NCBI GenBank assembly: GCA_020632575.1
Contig: JACKFH010000004.1
Coordinates: 62,001-126,000, forward strand
Direction of reading: 5' to 3'
Length of the DNA: 64,000 nt
Source of the DNA: Candidatus Omnitrophota bacterium
Lineage (GTDB): Bacteria; Hinthialibacterota; Hinthialibacteria; OLB16
In this document: positions 35,701 through 43,810 of the stretch, one piece after another
Numbering within the stretch: the first letter of the stretch is position 1
Layout of the letters: every line of letters starts with the position of its first letter
Made by a program: the position numbers and the translations under genes
The notes under the pieces: generated by a model
What the model was told of the DNA's origin: nothing
Databases searched by the model: none
Seen by the model: only the letters and a program-made list of their open reading frames with translations

Positions 35701-37061
35701 CCAGCCCATCGAGCGTGGAGGTCCAGGTTCTATTCGCTGATGGATCAATAAGGTCGAATACCGGTGTCGTGGCGGCAACGGGTGAATTCACGGTTGAATT
35801 CGAAGTCCCCCCGACACACCCCTCAGGTGAAGAGGTGATCGTTCGGGCAACTTGGCCTGGCTCGCCGGATGCGGTGGGAGGAAGTTCCAACCACTTTCAC
35901 CTGCCGATCTATCGGAGCGATGGCGAGAAAGGAACAGGTGAAGAAATCGATCTGGGTGAGGTGATCACTGTGTCGGGCCCCTCCCCGGAGGGGGCCAACG
36001 CGGATTCAGCCAATTACTTGGCTCGAAAAATCGTCGACACCTTTTCGAGTCGCAGACTTTCCGAAGACCAAAAAGTCTTTTCCGAGTTGGCGCAAGTGGC
36101 CGGTCTGCGCTCAAGCACTCCCACTTACGATGTGTTGAAATCGACCCTGTCCGAGGGGATCACCACCGATAAGTTTGTCCTCCTCTATATTCGCGGGGAC
36201 GCGATTCATAACGATGTCGGGAAAGCCGAAATTCTTATGACTCAACAAGAGAGAATTACCCCGGGCCGAATCTCCGAACTCATCGGTTTGGTCCGCCAGA
36301 AGAACGCCATTCCCTTGGTGGTCCTCGATTGCCCTTACGCCGGCGAGTTCAAAGATGCGTTAGTCGACGAAGAGGGGTGTTTCCTCTTCTGCTGTCAGCC
36401 TGGATTCCAAAAGATTCGCTTTGGGCTTGGAGGTTTCTCCGATTGGCTTTTGCTGGCCATCGAGGAGGGTCTCGGTTTTGGCGAAGCTTTCGCTAAACCC
36501 TCCTCGGAGTTGGAACGACTCACGGCGAGCGAGGGTGGATTCGGACAGGAACCGAATGAGATCAATGCCAATGCCGAACCTTACAAAACTCTAGCGGTTG
36601 GGTCGGCGTTCACTCCGCCCCGAGCACTGCTCCCAGACAAATCTCCCCCATCATTCATCTCCCCCTCTTCCAACATACAGGCGGCCGAGGCTCAATCGGA
36701 AGTGGAATTGTCGGTCAATGTGGTCGATACTCCTTTTAACTTGGATCTCGATGTCACAGTCGAGGTCAGACATCCCGACGGTTGGAGGGAGACCCTCCCT
36801 ATGGAGCGGGTGGACAAGGAAACCGGGCTTTACTCCGGGAAAGTGAGACCGGTTCTGCCGGGTAAGACTCTTCTCCAGTTTCAGGCGCGGGATCTTAAGG
36901 GCAACCTGGAAACCATGCCGAGCAGTCTGGTTGTCTCCGATGACGATTTCGGTCCCGACAACCTTCTCTTTTACCTCGGCGAATTGAAGGACCGCAAGGA
37001 GAGAGAGGAAGGCGGAAGGGTTTCGGATTCTCTTTTTTGGGTGGGATTCAATTGGCATTAA
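32799..37061 (+). CDS. Giant exported beta-propeller protein with caspase/legumain-like domain
   Basis: This 1420-residue protein has a signal peptide (LLLFLILELTVGMSGVHGAA) and a long N-terminal region of repeated propeller-like blades to about residue 710. A fibronectin-like domain (about 735-830) and further beta domains follow. At about 1075-1270 is a caspase-fold domain: FVLLYIRGDAIHNDVG stands where peptidases of clans C13/C14 have a His-Gly, and VVLDCPYAGEF (C near residue 1178) where they have DxCxSG. The Cys is kept but the usual catalytic His position appears to be Asp, so activity is doubtful. A last beta domain ends the protein. It is the direct neighbour of the CHAT fusion and probably works with it on the outer side of the membrane. 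Confidence 0.85.
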   Translation: MKRPLLLFLILELTVGMSGVHGAALEGKVDSTPLAPGGFWPDLLTTHLTLNSTTNRLLTVVKNNSGGPGSPHKILSFDASTYGLASQYALDIPEASRVYSLAVSSTRNELYIAWGAPRDGEKLFPQHLSVFDLESFALIGPATLEARFYDFSLDASGESAVGISPPSATGQAYRIQRLDLQSLEIEEAEIGISEFEALPFDTAFDSKNGILFVLFQPTELGSSTTVRAEGFVAAYDIVTGATTAKSSPFPGNFRNGALALSPDGSRLAVAPRDSNQGEIPLLDAMTLTEVGLISEPDGFESGGAAVFATTEEVWIPNQREGDADKSLGVFNTNSQSLSFFVADATDSAFLESDRGLGKVFVASQNLQSIYILSATSAKTTTQLDLSVIPQDIEVDIPGNTFSVLSQQGRLYLVSDRPVGTTDTPPRLTARRLGYGANPRAGLLFDSDRDRLYVGRQPKGQPVVLDTNSYQPIGDLPKPAEAFALDGFRNEIYLTSPHPSALSKKEIWKVDGDTLANPTEELSTLDNVPLPAGRSEDGEIEMTVTGNGQTLWVSFPGYFFPPRLIAIDTIDGTSDEYSDFPMGFIGNLRGIGHRILVTVRDIESDKTFIYSFSSVAGLGSPDIYDFNDDFIDDAVLDENAKRIYYLAYSDTENDYHLIAFDLDSNTFLEQEFTLEFLDESTEARLTLNPQTERFAIASFPDSQVHFFDNPFPNAAKDAKGVVPAFEAFQSPSSWGIDLHWLPNGAVEDHIKGWIVERRRDPGSDRPPYESWIRLTPRPLPPDLDYWTDTTASPGVDYRYRVIAQSKTDTPIQPVTLGPIQADPGEMAWRATFPEVSIALHPGETRELTFLAEPIQQNPYLTGLQARAEGPISFETTETFVSLPVAERFILSSSPEASPGLYFAEAVIESGSLYRSYIPIIVEVAPDFQTAPVNDTILREPTRISLSSDSELDDSRMSVRGQLGVLRDLASPSSVEVQVLFADGSIRSNTGVVAATGEFTVEFEVPPTHPSGEEVIVRATWPGSPDAVGGSSNHFHLPIYRSDGEKGTGEEIDLGEVITVSGPSPEGANADSANYLARKIVDTFSSRRLSEDQKVFSELAQVAGLRSSTPTYDVLKSTLSEGITTDKFVLLYIRGDAIHNDVGKAEILMTQQERITPGRISELIGLVRQKNAIPLVVLDCPYAGEFKDALVDEEGCFLFCCQPGFQKIRFGLGGFSDWLLLAIEEGLGFGEAFAKPSSELERLTASEGGFGQEPNEINANAEPYKTLAVGSAFTPPRALLPDKSPPSFISPSSNIQAAEAQSEVELSVNVVDTPFNLDLDVTVEVRHPDGWRETLPMERVDKETGLYSGKVRPVLPGKTLLQFQARDLKGNLETMPSSLVVSDDDFGPDNLLFYLGELKDRKEREEGGRVSDSLFWVGFNWH

Positions 37062-39091
37062 CATCACGCAAACTCTTCCATGGACTCCCTGTGCTGGTCC
37101 TCCTCCTGGCGCTCATTGCCGAGGTCGCTCCCTCTCAATCCTTCGACCGTGAGGTTCCGCGCCGAGTTCGCCGAAGCAGCAATATTGAAAGCAAGATATT
37201 CCGCGGCAACTGGTGGGATTATTACAATCGGGGTATTCGGAAATTCGACGAAGGCGACCTTGTCGGGGCCGAGGCGGATTTCAGAGAGGCGATCAAATAC
37301 AAGAGCGAAGGGGGCCCCCGAGCGCGAACCTATGGAGTTCGGTTCCAAGAGTATTTTCCCTACGCTGAGTTGGGCGCCGTCCTTTTCGAACAGGGCAAAT
37401 ACACCGAGGCGATTCCCATCCTCCAGAAATCGCTACGAACGACACAACTCGAACAGTCTCGTTTCTATCTTCACGAGGCGAGAAAGCAAGCCGCGCTCTC
37501 GTCGCCGATCGATCAGTACCGTCCTTCCTTGGAATTGCTCGAACCGATTCAAGGGATCATCACCAATCGGGGTTCGATCCTAGTCCGAGGAGTTGCGAAC
37601 GACGATCTCTATGTGGATTCCATCGTTGTACAGGGTCAAGACCTGATTATTGATTACGCCCAAGACCGAATCGATTTCGAAACCGAGGTCCCCCTCCCGA
37701 GAAATACCAACGAGATCACGGTCACAGTTACCGATCTTGTTGGAAGGACCGCCTCCCAATCGGTGATCGTCCAGGTCGATCGCGAGGGTCCCGTGTTCAG
37801 TCTGCGGGAACTCAAAGTCTCTCCCACCGGGACCGCCGCTAGTTTAACCGGGACCGCTTTCGACCCGAACGGCGTCCAGTCCATTCGGGTTGGCCAATCC
37901 GATCTTGCGATTCAAAAGGGGACCAGTCAAACAATCGATCTCAAGGTCGATTTGGAGCCAGGGCAAAGCGCGATCCAGGTGGAGTTGGCGGATGGCTTTG
38001 GAAACACCACTCGGGCTTTGCTCGATCTCACTCAAAAGTCCGGTTCGGCGAAACCGTTTGGAGCCATTCGGGTGGCCGCCCTCGGTTTCGATCCGAGTTG
38101 GCTGGTCGGCGCGGGAGCATCTGCGCCGCGGATTGAATTCCCGGGGATGACCTCCCCGCAAAAAGTCTACATCGAAGATCCCTATATCGATGGACGCGTT
38201 TACGATCCGAATGGTGTGGAGGAGGTTCTTTTCGACGGCGAAAGGCTGCCGATTCCCAAAGGGATCGATCTCTATTTTGGAAGGGTGGCCGGTCCCCTTA
38301 AGAGTGGAACTCACACGATTGAGGTCACCGCCAGAAACTCGGCTGGCGTCTCGTCCACGAACTCTTTAACCCTTCTGGTTAAGCTCCCGACAGAGCTCCA
38401 ATCAAACCAACAACTGGCGGTCGCGCTGCCGGATTTCGAGGTGATTGGAGAGGAGGGGGCCGAGGCGATTTCGGCGAGACTAAAGGGCATCTTGGTCGGC
38501 TTCATTAGCGATAGAGATCGATTCACTCTGGTAGCGAGCGAAAGGCTCTCCGACGTTTTCCTGGAACAGAGAATCGGCTTAAGCAATGCTTCGCAAACCC
38601 GCTATCAAGCTGGCGTCCATCGAGGTCTCACCACTGCGGATTTGATTCTGGATGGTGAGTTGATCGTTCGGAACAATTCGCTCCAAGTGACCCTATATGT
38701 AGTAAGTGTCAAAACCGGATCAATAGAGGGAACCGTCGATATCATGGGAGCGGGTAAAACGGAAACAATTCTTCGAGATATGGCACTCGGATTGTCCAAA
38801 AAGCTCGACCAACGCTATCCCGAAATCGATGGCGAGGTGATCGCGGTCCAACCTCGTATTCTCACAACCTTATCGGCGGTCGACAAAGTCCGGAGAGATA
38901 TGGAGCTCATCGCCTTCAAAAAAGGAGAGACGGTTAATTACGGTGACGGCTCCCATGGCCCGGATTTCATTCCAATGGGTGGAAGACTGATTCTCTCCCG
39001 CGTTTTATCCAACTACTCCGAAGTGCAACCGCTGCCGGAAAACCCTGTGACGGAACCAATCGAAGTGGGGGACCGAGTCCGTGTCCGTTAA
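37052..39091 (+). CDS. Exported TPR/Ig-like protein with CsgG-like domain
   Basis: This 679-residue protein has a signal peptide (KLFHGLPVLVLLLALIAEVAPSQS) and TPR-like helices in residues about 50-135 (YNRGIRKFDEGDLVGAEADF and LGAVLFEQGKYTEAIPILQK). At least two Ig-like repeats follow, sharing an RG/TGxAFDPNGVxxI word (GTAFDPNGVQSIRVG and GRVYDPNGVEEVLFDG). A CsgG-like domain (about 450-565: VALPDFEVI, TLVASERLSDVFLEQRIG, ADLILDGELIV) resembles the one in the 29891-32794 product. I prefer the TTG at 37052, which overlaps the upstream stop by 10 bases. It probably forms a periplasmic assembly with its neighbours, since CsgG-type proteins make outer-membrane secretion rings. Confidence 0.8.
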   Translation: MALTSRKLFHGLPVLVLLLALIAEVAPSQSFDREVPRRVRRSSNIESKIFRGNWWDYYNRGIRKFDEGDLVGAEADFREAIKYKSEGGPRARTYGVRFQEYFPYAELGAVLFEQGKYTEAIPILQKSLRTTQLEQSRFYLHEARKQAALSSPIDQYRPSLELLEPIQGIITNRGSILVRGVANDDLYVDSIVVQGQDLIIDYAQDRIDFETEVPLPRNTNEITVTVTDLVGRTASQSVIVQVDREGPVFSLRELKVSPTGTAASLTGTAFDPNGVQSIRVGQSDLAIQKGTSQTIDLKVDLEPGQSAIQVELADGFGNTTRALLDLTQKSGSAKPFGAIRVAALGFDPSWLVGAGASAPRIEFPGMTSPQKVYIEDPYIDGRVYDPNGVEEVLFDGERLPIPKGIDLYFGRVAGPLKSGTHTIEVTARNSAGVSSTNSLTLLVKLPTELQSNQQLAVALPDFEVIGEEGAEAISARLKGILVGFISDRDRFTLVASERLSDVFLEQRIGLSNASQTRYQAGVHRGLTTADLILDGELIVRNNSLQVTLYVVSVKTGSIEGTVDIMGAGKTETILRDMALGLSKKLDQRYPEIDGEVIAVQPRILTTLSAVDKVRRDMELIAFKKGETVNYGDGSHGPDFIPMGGRLILSRVLSNYSEVQPLPENPVTEPIEVGDRVRVR

Positions 39092-40226
39092 GAAACGGCT
39101 GGGTCTTTGTGTCGTCCTCCTCTCTCTCGGAGCGAGTCTCCTCCCCTATGGAAACGCTTGGGCTCAGTTGGGTGGAGTCGACGCCGAATTCGCGGGAGCG
39201 GGGGCGCGGGCCCTTTCGATGGGCGGGGCCTTCATCGGACTGGCCGACGATTCCACCGCAGCCGAATTCAACCCCGCCGGACTCCAAATCCTTCTCCGTC
39301 CCGAACTCGCCTGGCAAGTCACTCACACCTTCGACCGGCGCGAGGAGTACCTCCCCCTCACCAGCCCGACCGGTCGCGGGTTGAAGAGCACCGATCAGAA
39401 CGAATGGACCACTCCCTCGTTCGTCAGTTATGTTCATCCCGGACAAGAGTACACCTGGGCGATCTCCCAACTCACCACGATCGATTTCGATCATCACTTC
39501 TCGGATGAAGCGAGGAACCGACTCCTTGTCTCGGACACCGAGGCGACCAATAACGCTTTTGGTTTTTCGGTCGCGACAGACATCAAACCTCGTCTACACC
39601 TTGGCGTGACACTCCGGATGAACCGGTTCGATTATTCTTACGAGGAGACCCAAACGGTGGACTTCAAGGGATCGATCACCGAGAGGACGGGTTACCGAGA
39701 ATTTTCCGATTGGTCTCCGAGTTTCAATGTCGGCCTCCTATGGAGGGCCACGGAGAAATGGTCTTTCGGGTCCGTCTATAAGAGCCAACAGACAGTGGAG
39801 ACCTCGGATTTCAAGACACGACTCCCCCAAACCTTTGGAGTGGGCGCTGCTTATCACCCCAATGACGAACTCCGCCTCCTCGCCGATGTGGACTACATTA
39901 CGTGGTCGGATTTCGACTCGGCGCCTGGCGATGATTTTCACCGCGACGATGTGATGCGCTATCACTTGGGAGGAGAATACCTGTTCCGCCTGGAGGAGGA
40001 CCGAGCTTGGTTCATCCGCGGCGGTTACATGCGCGAGGACTCAAACGCATTGTTCTATAACGGAAACAATCCGGCCCTGATGGAGGCGTTCGCCAAGGAG
40101 CCGGACAAAGACCATCTTTCTATCGGGCTAGGGCTTGCCACCGAGAAATACCAGATCGATTGGGGGATCGATCATGTCCTCGACGGGTCGACAATTTTCA
40201 TCCTGTCGATGGTCCACTATTTTTGA
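39081..40226 (+). CDS. Outer-membrane beta-barrel protein (FadL/OmpP1-like)
   Basis: This 381-residue protein has a signal peptide ending near NAWA. The mature start GARALSMGGAFIGLADDSTAAEFNPAGL is typical of FadL/PorV-type barrels. Alternating beta strands run to a C-terminal FILSMVHYF, whose final Phe is the usual sorting signal for outer-membrane barrels. FadL proteins carry hydrophobic molecules; PorV-type relatives shuttle secreted proteins. The GTG start at 39081 overlaps the previous gene by 11 bases, so it closes the 27.9-40.2 kb operon. Its link to a protease/CsgG-like system favours a secretion or surface-display role over lipid uptake, but that is inference. Confidence 0.83.
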   Translation: MSVKKRLGLCVVLLSLGASLLPYGNAWAQLGGVDAEFAGAGARALSMGGAFIGLADDSTAAEFNPAGLQILLRPELAWQVTHTFDRREEYLPLTSPTGRGLKSTDQNEWTTPSFVSYVHPGQEYTWAISQLTTIDFDHHFSDEARNRLLVSDTEATNNAFGFSVATDIKPRLHLGVTLRMNRFDYSYEETQTVDFKGSITERTGYREFSDWSPSFNVGLLWRATEKWSFGSVYKSQQTVETSDFKTRLPQTFGVGAAYHPNDELRLLADVDYITWSDFDSAPGDDFHRDDVMRYHLGGEYLFRLEEDRAWFIRGGYMREDSNALFYNGNNPALMEAFAKEPDKDHLSIGLGLATEKYQIDWGIDHVLDGSTIFILSMVHYF

Positions 40227-40342
40227 CAATGAATCGATCCAAAGCGCTGATAGCGTCTCATTTCTCATTTGAAGGGAACTTTATATTAACGCCTACAATA
40301 GGGGGCGATCTTGGGAAACCGATGACTCCACACGACTAGTCT

Positions 40343-41830
40343 TCATGAGTCCGTCATCGGATTCGAATTTCTTGTCTTCGATTCGGACTCCGAGTCCCCA
40401 GCAAACCTCACTTTCATTTGAAATTTCCCTTCCTCGGGAAGAGAAGCCTCCACTTTCACATTGAGGAGTTCGGAGAATCGTTGGACGAGGCTCAATCCGA
40501 GGCCGTGTCGGTCCTCTTCCGAGCGAGCAGCGTCTTTTCTCCAGAACGGTTCGAAGATTTGATCCAAATCGGAGGGTTCCAAATCCGCTGTGTTATTCGT
40601 CAATCGAATCTCCGCGCCCCTTCCATTCATCTCCACCACACACTCGACACTCCCCTCGGGTGGGGTGTAGTAAAAAGCGTTCGAGAAAAGATTTCGCAAG
40701 ATGGCCAACGCTATATTGCTGTCGGTGCTCACCACCGCGTTTTCGGGCGTTGTGAGGGAAACATTCAAGTGTTTCTCGGTGACAATTTCCGAGAAAGAAC
40801 GATGAGCCTTGTCGACAAGATCAACCAAATCAGTCTCTTGGTTAGAAACCTGCGCGCTGGTCTCCCCTTCGCGAACGATGGTGAGGAGAGCGGTAACCAA
40901 GGTTTCCATTTGTTGGGCGATATCCAACACGTCCATCAGGCATTCTTGAATCTTCTCGTCACCATGTTCCTTCTCGAGCCTCCGAAGAGTCACTTCCGAG
41001 ATCGTTTTCAATTCAGCGATCGGGGTCCGGAGTTCATGCGAGACATCGCGACTGAATCGTTTCTCTCTGTCGAGAGCGGACTTGACCCGGTCGAGCAGCC
41101 CATTGAGACGCTGACAAACAGGAATCAACTCAGCTGGGAGGGATTCGGTTTCGAAGCGATGAGTCAAGTCGGAAACATCCATGTCGGCCGTCTCTCTCGC
41201 GATTCGTTCCAATGGATTGAGTCCGATTCCCACTCCGGAAATGACGACGAGAATCAACCCGGAAGAAAGAATGACGCCTGTGATGGAAAAACCTAAGAGC
41301 AGGGCCATAAGAGATTGATCCAGACTTTCCCGGGATTGGGCAAGCGCCATTTGAAATTGGTATTTGGGATTCCCGGCGTCGTATCCCCTAACCTCATTGC
41401 CCGGTTCGGGCCGGACCAAATTCCGAATCACCGCGCCTCGTCCGCGACGGCCATCGGGCAAAGTCAGATCCTCGATATGGGGACCGTTGAGATTCCAGTC
41501 GGGTCTGGGAAGCTCATCGGCGCCAAGGGATGCGGATTTGACAAGCACCCGTCCATCCTGGTTCCACACCTCGTAGTATTCGGGCGTGTCGGAGGGTTGA
41601 AACTCGGGAATGGGGAACTCAGCGAATTCGAATTCGAATCGCATTTGGCCCTCCACCTCCTCGATATCCGTCATGCCCGAAAGCCCGGTGATCTTTTTTT
41701 CCAGGGAGTCATCAAATTGTTGGATGAGTGTTTTCTTGGTGAAGAGATACAGGCCGGTCGCCGCGAATGAGAACAGAATGAAGAGAGCGGCCAATAGAGT
41801 CACGGAAAGGTGGTGTCGAATCGACTTCAT
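40343..41830 (-). CDS. HAMP-containing sensor histidine kinase
   Basis: This 495-residue kinase has a membrane helix at about 9-31, a periplasmic domain of about 145 residues, a second helix at about 176-200, a HAMP segment, and the phospho-accepting H265 in FSRDVSHELRTPIAEL. The ATPase region shows NLFSNAFYY and RHGLGLSLV; the G1 box is weak. This is the architecture of kinases paired with OmpR-type regulators, such as PmrB, QseC and CusS. Its start overlaps the regulator stop by four bases. The gene ends a leftward operon with PepSY, phosphoesterase and regulator genes, so the signal may be an envelope stress or metal. Confidence 0.92.
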   Translation of the reverse strand: MKSIRHHLSVTLLAALFILFSFAATGLYLFTKKTLIQQFDDSLEKKITGLSGMTDIEEVEGQMRFEFEFAEFPIPEFQPSDTPEYYEVWNQDGRVLVKSASLGADELPRPDWNLNGPHIEDLTLPDGRRGRGAVIRNLVRPEPGNEVRGYDAGNPKYQFQMALAQSRESLDQSLMALLLGFSITGVILSSGLILVVISGVGIGLNPLERIARETADMDVSDLTHRFETESLPAELIPVCQRLNGLLDRVKSALDREKRFSRDVSHELRTPIAELKTISEVTLRRLEKEHGDEKIQECLMDVLDIAQQMETLVTALLTIVREGETSAQVSNQETDLVDLVDKAHRSFSEIVTEKHLNVSLTTPENAVVSTDSNIALAILRNLFSNAFYYTPPEGSVECVVEMNGRGAEIRLTNNTADLEPSDLDQIFEPFWRKDAARSEEDRHGLGLSLVQRFSELLNVKVEASLPEEGKFQMKVRFAGDSESESKTRNSNPMTDS

Positions 41831-42504
41831 TGTTGATCTTCTTCTAAGACGTATCCTTGGCCGCGTCGAGTCTTGATCAAGGACGGGTCTCCCGGTCGAT
41901 CGATCTTTTTCCTCAAACGGTAGACCGAGGTGTCCACCACATTGCTCATCGGCTCCACCAAATCGTCATAAATGTGATGTTCGATCTCCGTACGGTTGAC
42001 CACTTGCCCTTGTTTCATGCACAGGTATTCAAGCAAGGCAAACTCCCGAGGCGTCAGGTCGATGACATCGCCTCCGCGTTTCACCACCCTTTTCGTCGTA
42101 TCGACAAAAAGAGATCCGATGACAATTTGAGAGGATTTAACCCCGTACCCTCTCCGAACGAGAGCTTGCACTCGGGCCAGCAGCTCCTCCAAAGCAAAGG
42201 GTTTGATCAGGTAGTCATCCGCGCCTTGCTCCAATCCGACCACCCTGTCCTCGACTGTGTCCTTGGCTGTCAGGATGAGAACATGAGTCCCAATCCCGTC
42301 CTTTCGCAACTGTTGAAGAACCTGGATCCCATCCATCTTGGGAAGCATGAGGTCCAGAACGATTGCGTCGTACTCGTTGGATTGCGCGAGCCAAAGTCCC
42401 TCCTCTCCATCGCCGGCGCTATCGACCGCGTACCCCACATCCTCAAGCCCCGCTTTGATATAAGTCCTCAGGCGCCGCGAATCCTCGACAACTAAAACCT
42501 TCAA
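41827..42504 (-). CDS. OmpR-family response regulator
   Basis: This 225-residue regulator has a receiver domain with D51 as phosphorylation site (IVLDLMLPKMDG) and K101 (YLIKPF). A winged-helix DNA-binding domain follows (LTPREFALLEYLCMKQGQVV to VYRLRKKID and RGQGYVL). It is coupled to the histidine kinase by a 4-base overlap. Such regulators bind direct repeats with about 11-base spacing as dimers; two matching repeats occur in the divergent promoter region at 44795-44811 and 44910-44926. Confidence 0.94.
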   Translation of the reverse strand: MKVLVVEDSRRLRTYIKAGLEDVGYAVDSAGDGEEGLWLAQSNEYDAIVLDLMLPKMDGIQVLQQLRKDGIGTHVLILTAKDTVEDRVVGLEQGADDYLIKPFALEELLARVQALVRRGYGVKSSQIVIGSLFVDTTKRVVKRGGDVIDLTPREFALLEYLCMKQGQVVNRTEIEHHIYDDLVEPMSNVVDTSVYRLRKKIDRPGDPSLIKTRRGQGYVLEEDQQ

Positions 42505-42576
42505 GAGTGAACTTCCTCCCTTTTTGGCGTCTTCTGGCGTCCAGCTAATCGTCCTGGAGGCATCCCCATGAATCCT

Positions 42577-43752
42577 CTAGGTGGGCTCACGATTCGAACG
42601 CGGTTTGATCGAAGTCTTTTCAATGATGTTCCCGTTAATGTCGATGGCGGTGATATCCGTCTGGCTCTCTCCGACCTCCACCCGGAGATAGTGTTCAATT
42701 TCGGCTGTTTTGACTGTCTCGTCCATGAGTTTCTTCGCCGGATGAAGAGGAGCGCCGCCTCCGCCCGTGATGAAATGATGGATCCCATTGCTGAATGCGT
42801 GATGATACTGATGGTCGTGGCCGCAGAAGATCGCCGATATCCGGGGATCCTCGAGAACATCGGACCAATATTCTCTTCGTTCAATCGTTCCGTCAACGCG
42901 GCTTTCCATCGCGGTAAAAAGAGGCTCGTGCATAAACACGAATAGGTAATCCATCTCCTCGTATTCATCGAGTTTTTCCTTTAACCACGCTTTTTCTTCG
43001 GCGAAGAAAGTGGATTTCCAACCATCAACCTCATCTGCGGCGGAATCCAAAATGATAAAAGCCGCCGAACCGGATTGAAAAGAATAGTACCTCTCCGCAT
43101 CGGGAAGATCGAATAGGTTCAGATAGATTGGCGATCCGTGCTCGTGGTTTCCTAGGACAGGAAAATACGGAGCCTTCCCCATGAGTTTCTGGCTGATTTG
43201 GAAGAACTTCACCCATTCATCCATGCGGTTTCCATCATGGACCAGATCCCCGGTGTTCACAACAAACAGGGGATTCTCGGTTGAGGCGCGGTCACAGATG
43301 CGTTGGTGAACTTCGTGGCGACTTCGGGTGTCGCCGAAGACCACGAATTTGAAAGGACTCCCCGCTTCTGGGAAAGTGTGGAAAGATCCCTCAACGCCTT
43401 CCACACTGTAGTTGTAAGTTTTCCCGGGTTTCAGGTCCGATAAATCAAGGTGGTGCCTGATCCAATCGGAAGGCGCGCCCCCTGTCACTCGATCGTTCTC
43501 TCCCTCCGTGCCATCTATTGTCCACCAACAAATGGAGGCCTTGGTCGAGGAGATGTCTTGAATGTACGGACCGAGCATTCCGGTCGGCTCCCCAAAAGAC
43601 TCCGAGGGGACAGGACGCACAAAATACAGAGCGGCCCAGACGGCGATTCCGGTTAGCGCGGCGTATAAAAAGGGGCTAAAAAACTTTTGCGAGAAAAACA
43701 CTCGTCGCATTCTCCCGACGGCTTCCACCCAACTTCGATTTCCCTTGTTCAT
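42577..43752 (-). CDS. Membrane-anchored purple-acid-phosphatase-like metallophosphoesterase
   Basis: This 391-residue protein has an N-terminal membrane anchor (about 28-46, FLYAALTGIAVWAALYFV), a fibronectin-like domain as in purple acid phosphatases (ICWWTIDG, HHLDLSDLKPGKTYNYSV), then the phosphoesterase core: FGDTR, NTGDLV, LGNHEH, FMHEPLF and CGHDHQYHH. All metal ligands expected for this subgroup are present. ATG 43752 is chosen because AGGAG precedes it by eight bases; 43803 lacks one. It lies between the PepSY protein and the two-component genes on the same strand. The core resembles the C-terminal phosphoesterase fused to a glycosyltransferase at 51353-53668. Confidence 0.9.
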   Translation of the reverse strand: MNKGNRSWVEAVGRMRRVFFSQKFFSPFLYAALTGIAVWAALYFVRPVPSESFGEPTGMLGPYIQDISSTKASICWWTIDGTEGENDRVTGGAPSDWIRHHLDLSDLKPGKTYNYSVEGVEGSFHTFPEAGSPFKFVVFGDTRSRHEVHQRICDRASTENPLFVVNTGDLVHDGNRMDEWVKFFQISQKLMGKAPYFPVLGNHEHGSPIYLNLFDLPDAERYYSFQSGSAAFIILDSAADEVDGWKSTFFAEEKAWLKEKLDEYEEMDYLFVFMHEPLFTAMESRVDGTIERREYWSDVLEDPRISAIFCGHDHQYHHAFSNGIHHFITGGGGAPLHPAKKLMDETVKTAEIEHYLRVEVGESQTDITAIDINGNIIEKTSIKPRSNREPT

Positions 43753-43810
43753 GTTATATTCTCCTCCCCCTGGAAATGATTTGTCCGAAACGACTAAGAA
43801 CACTCAACAG

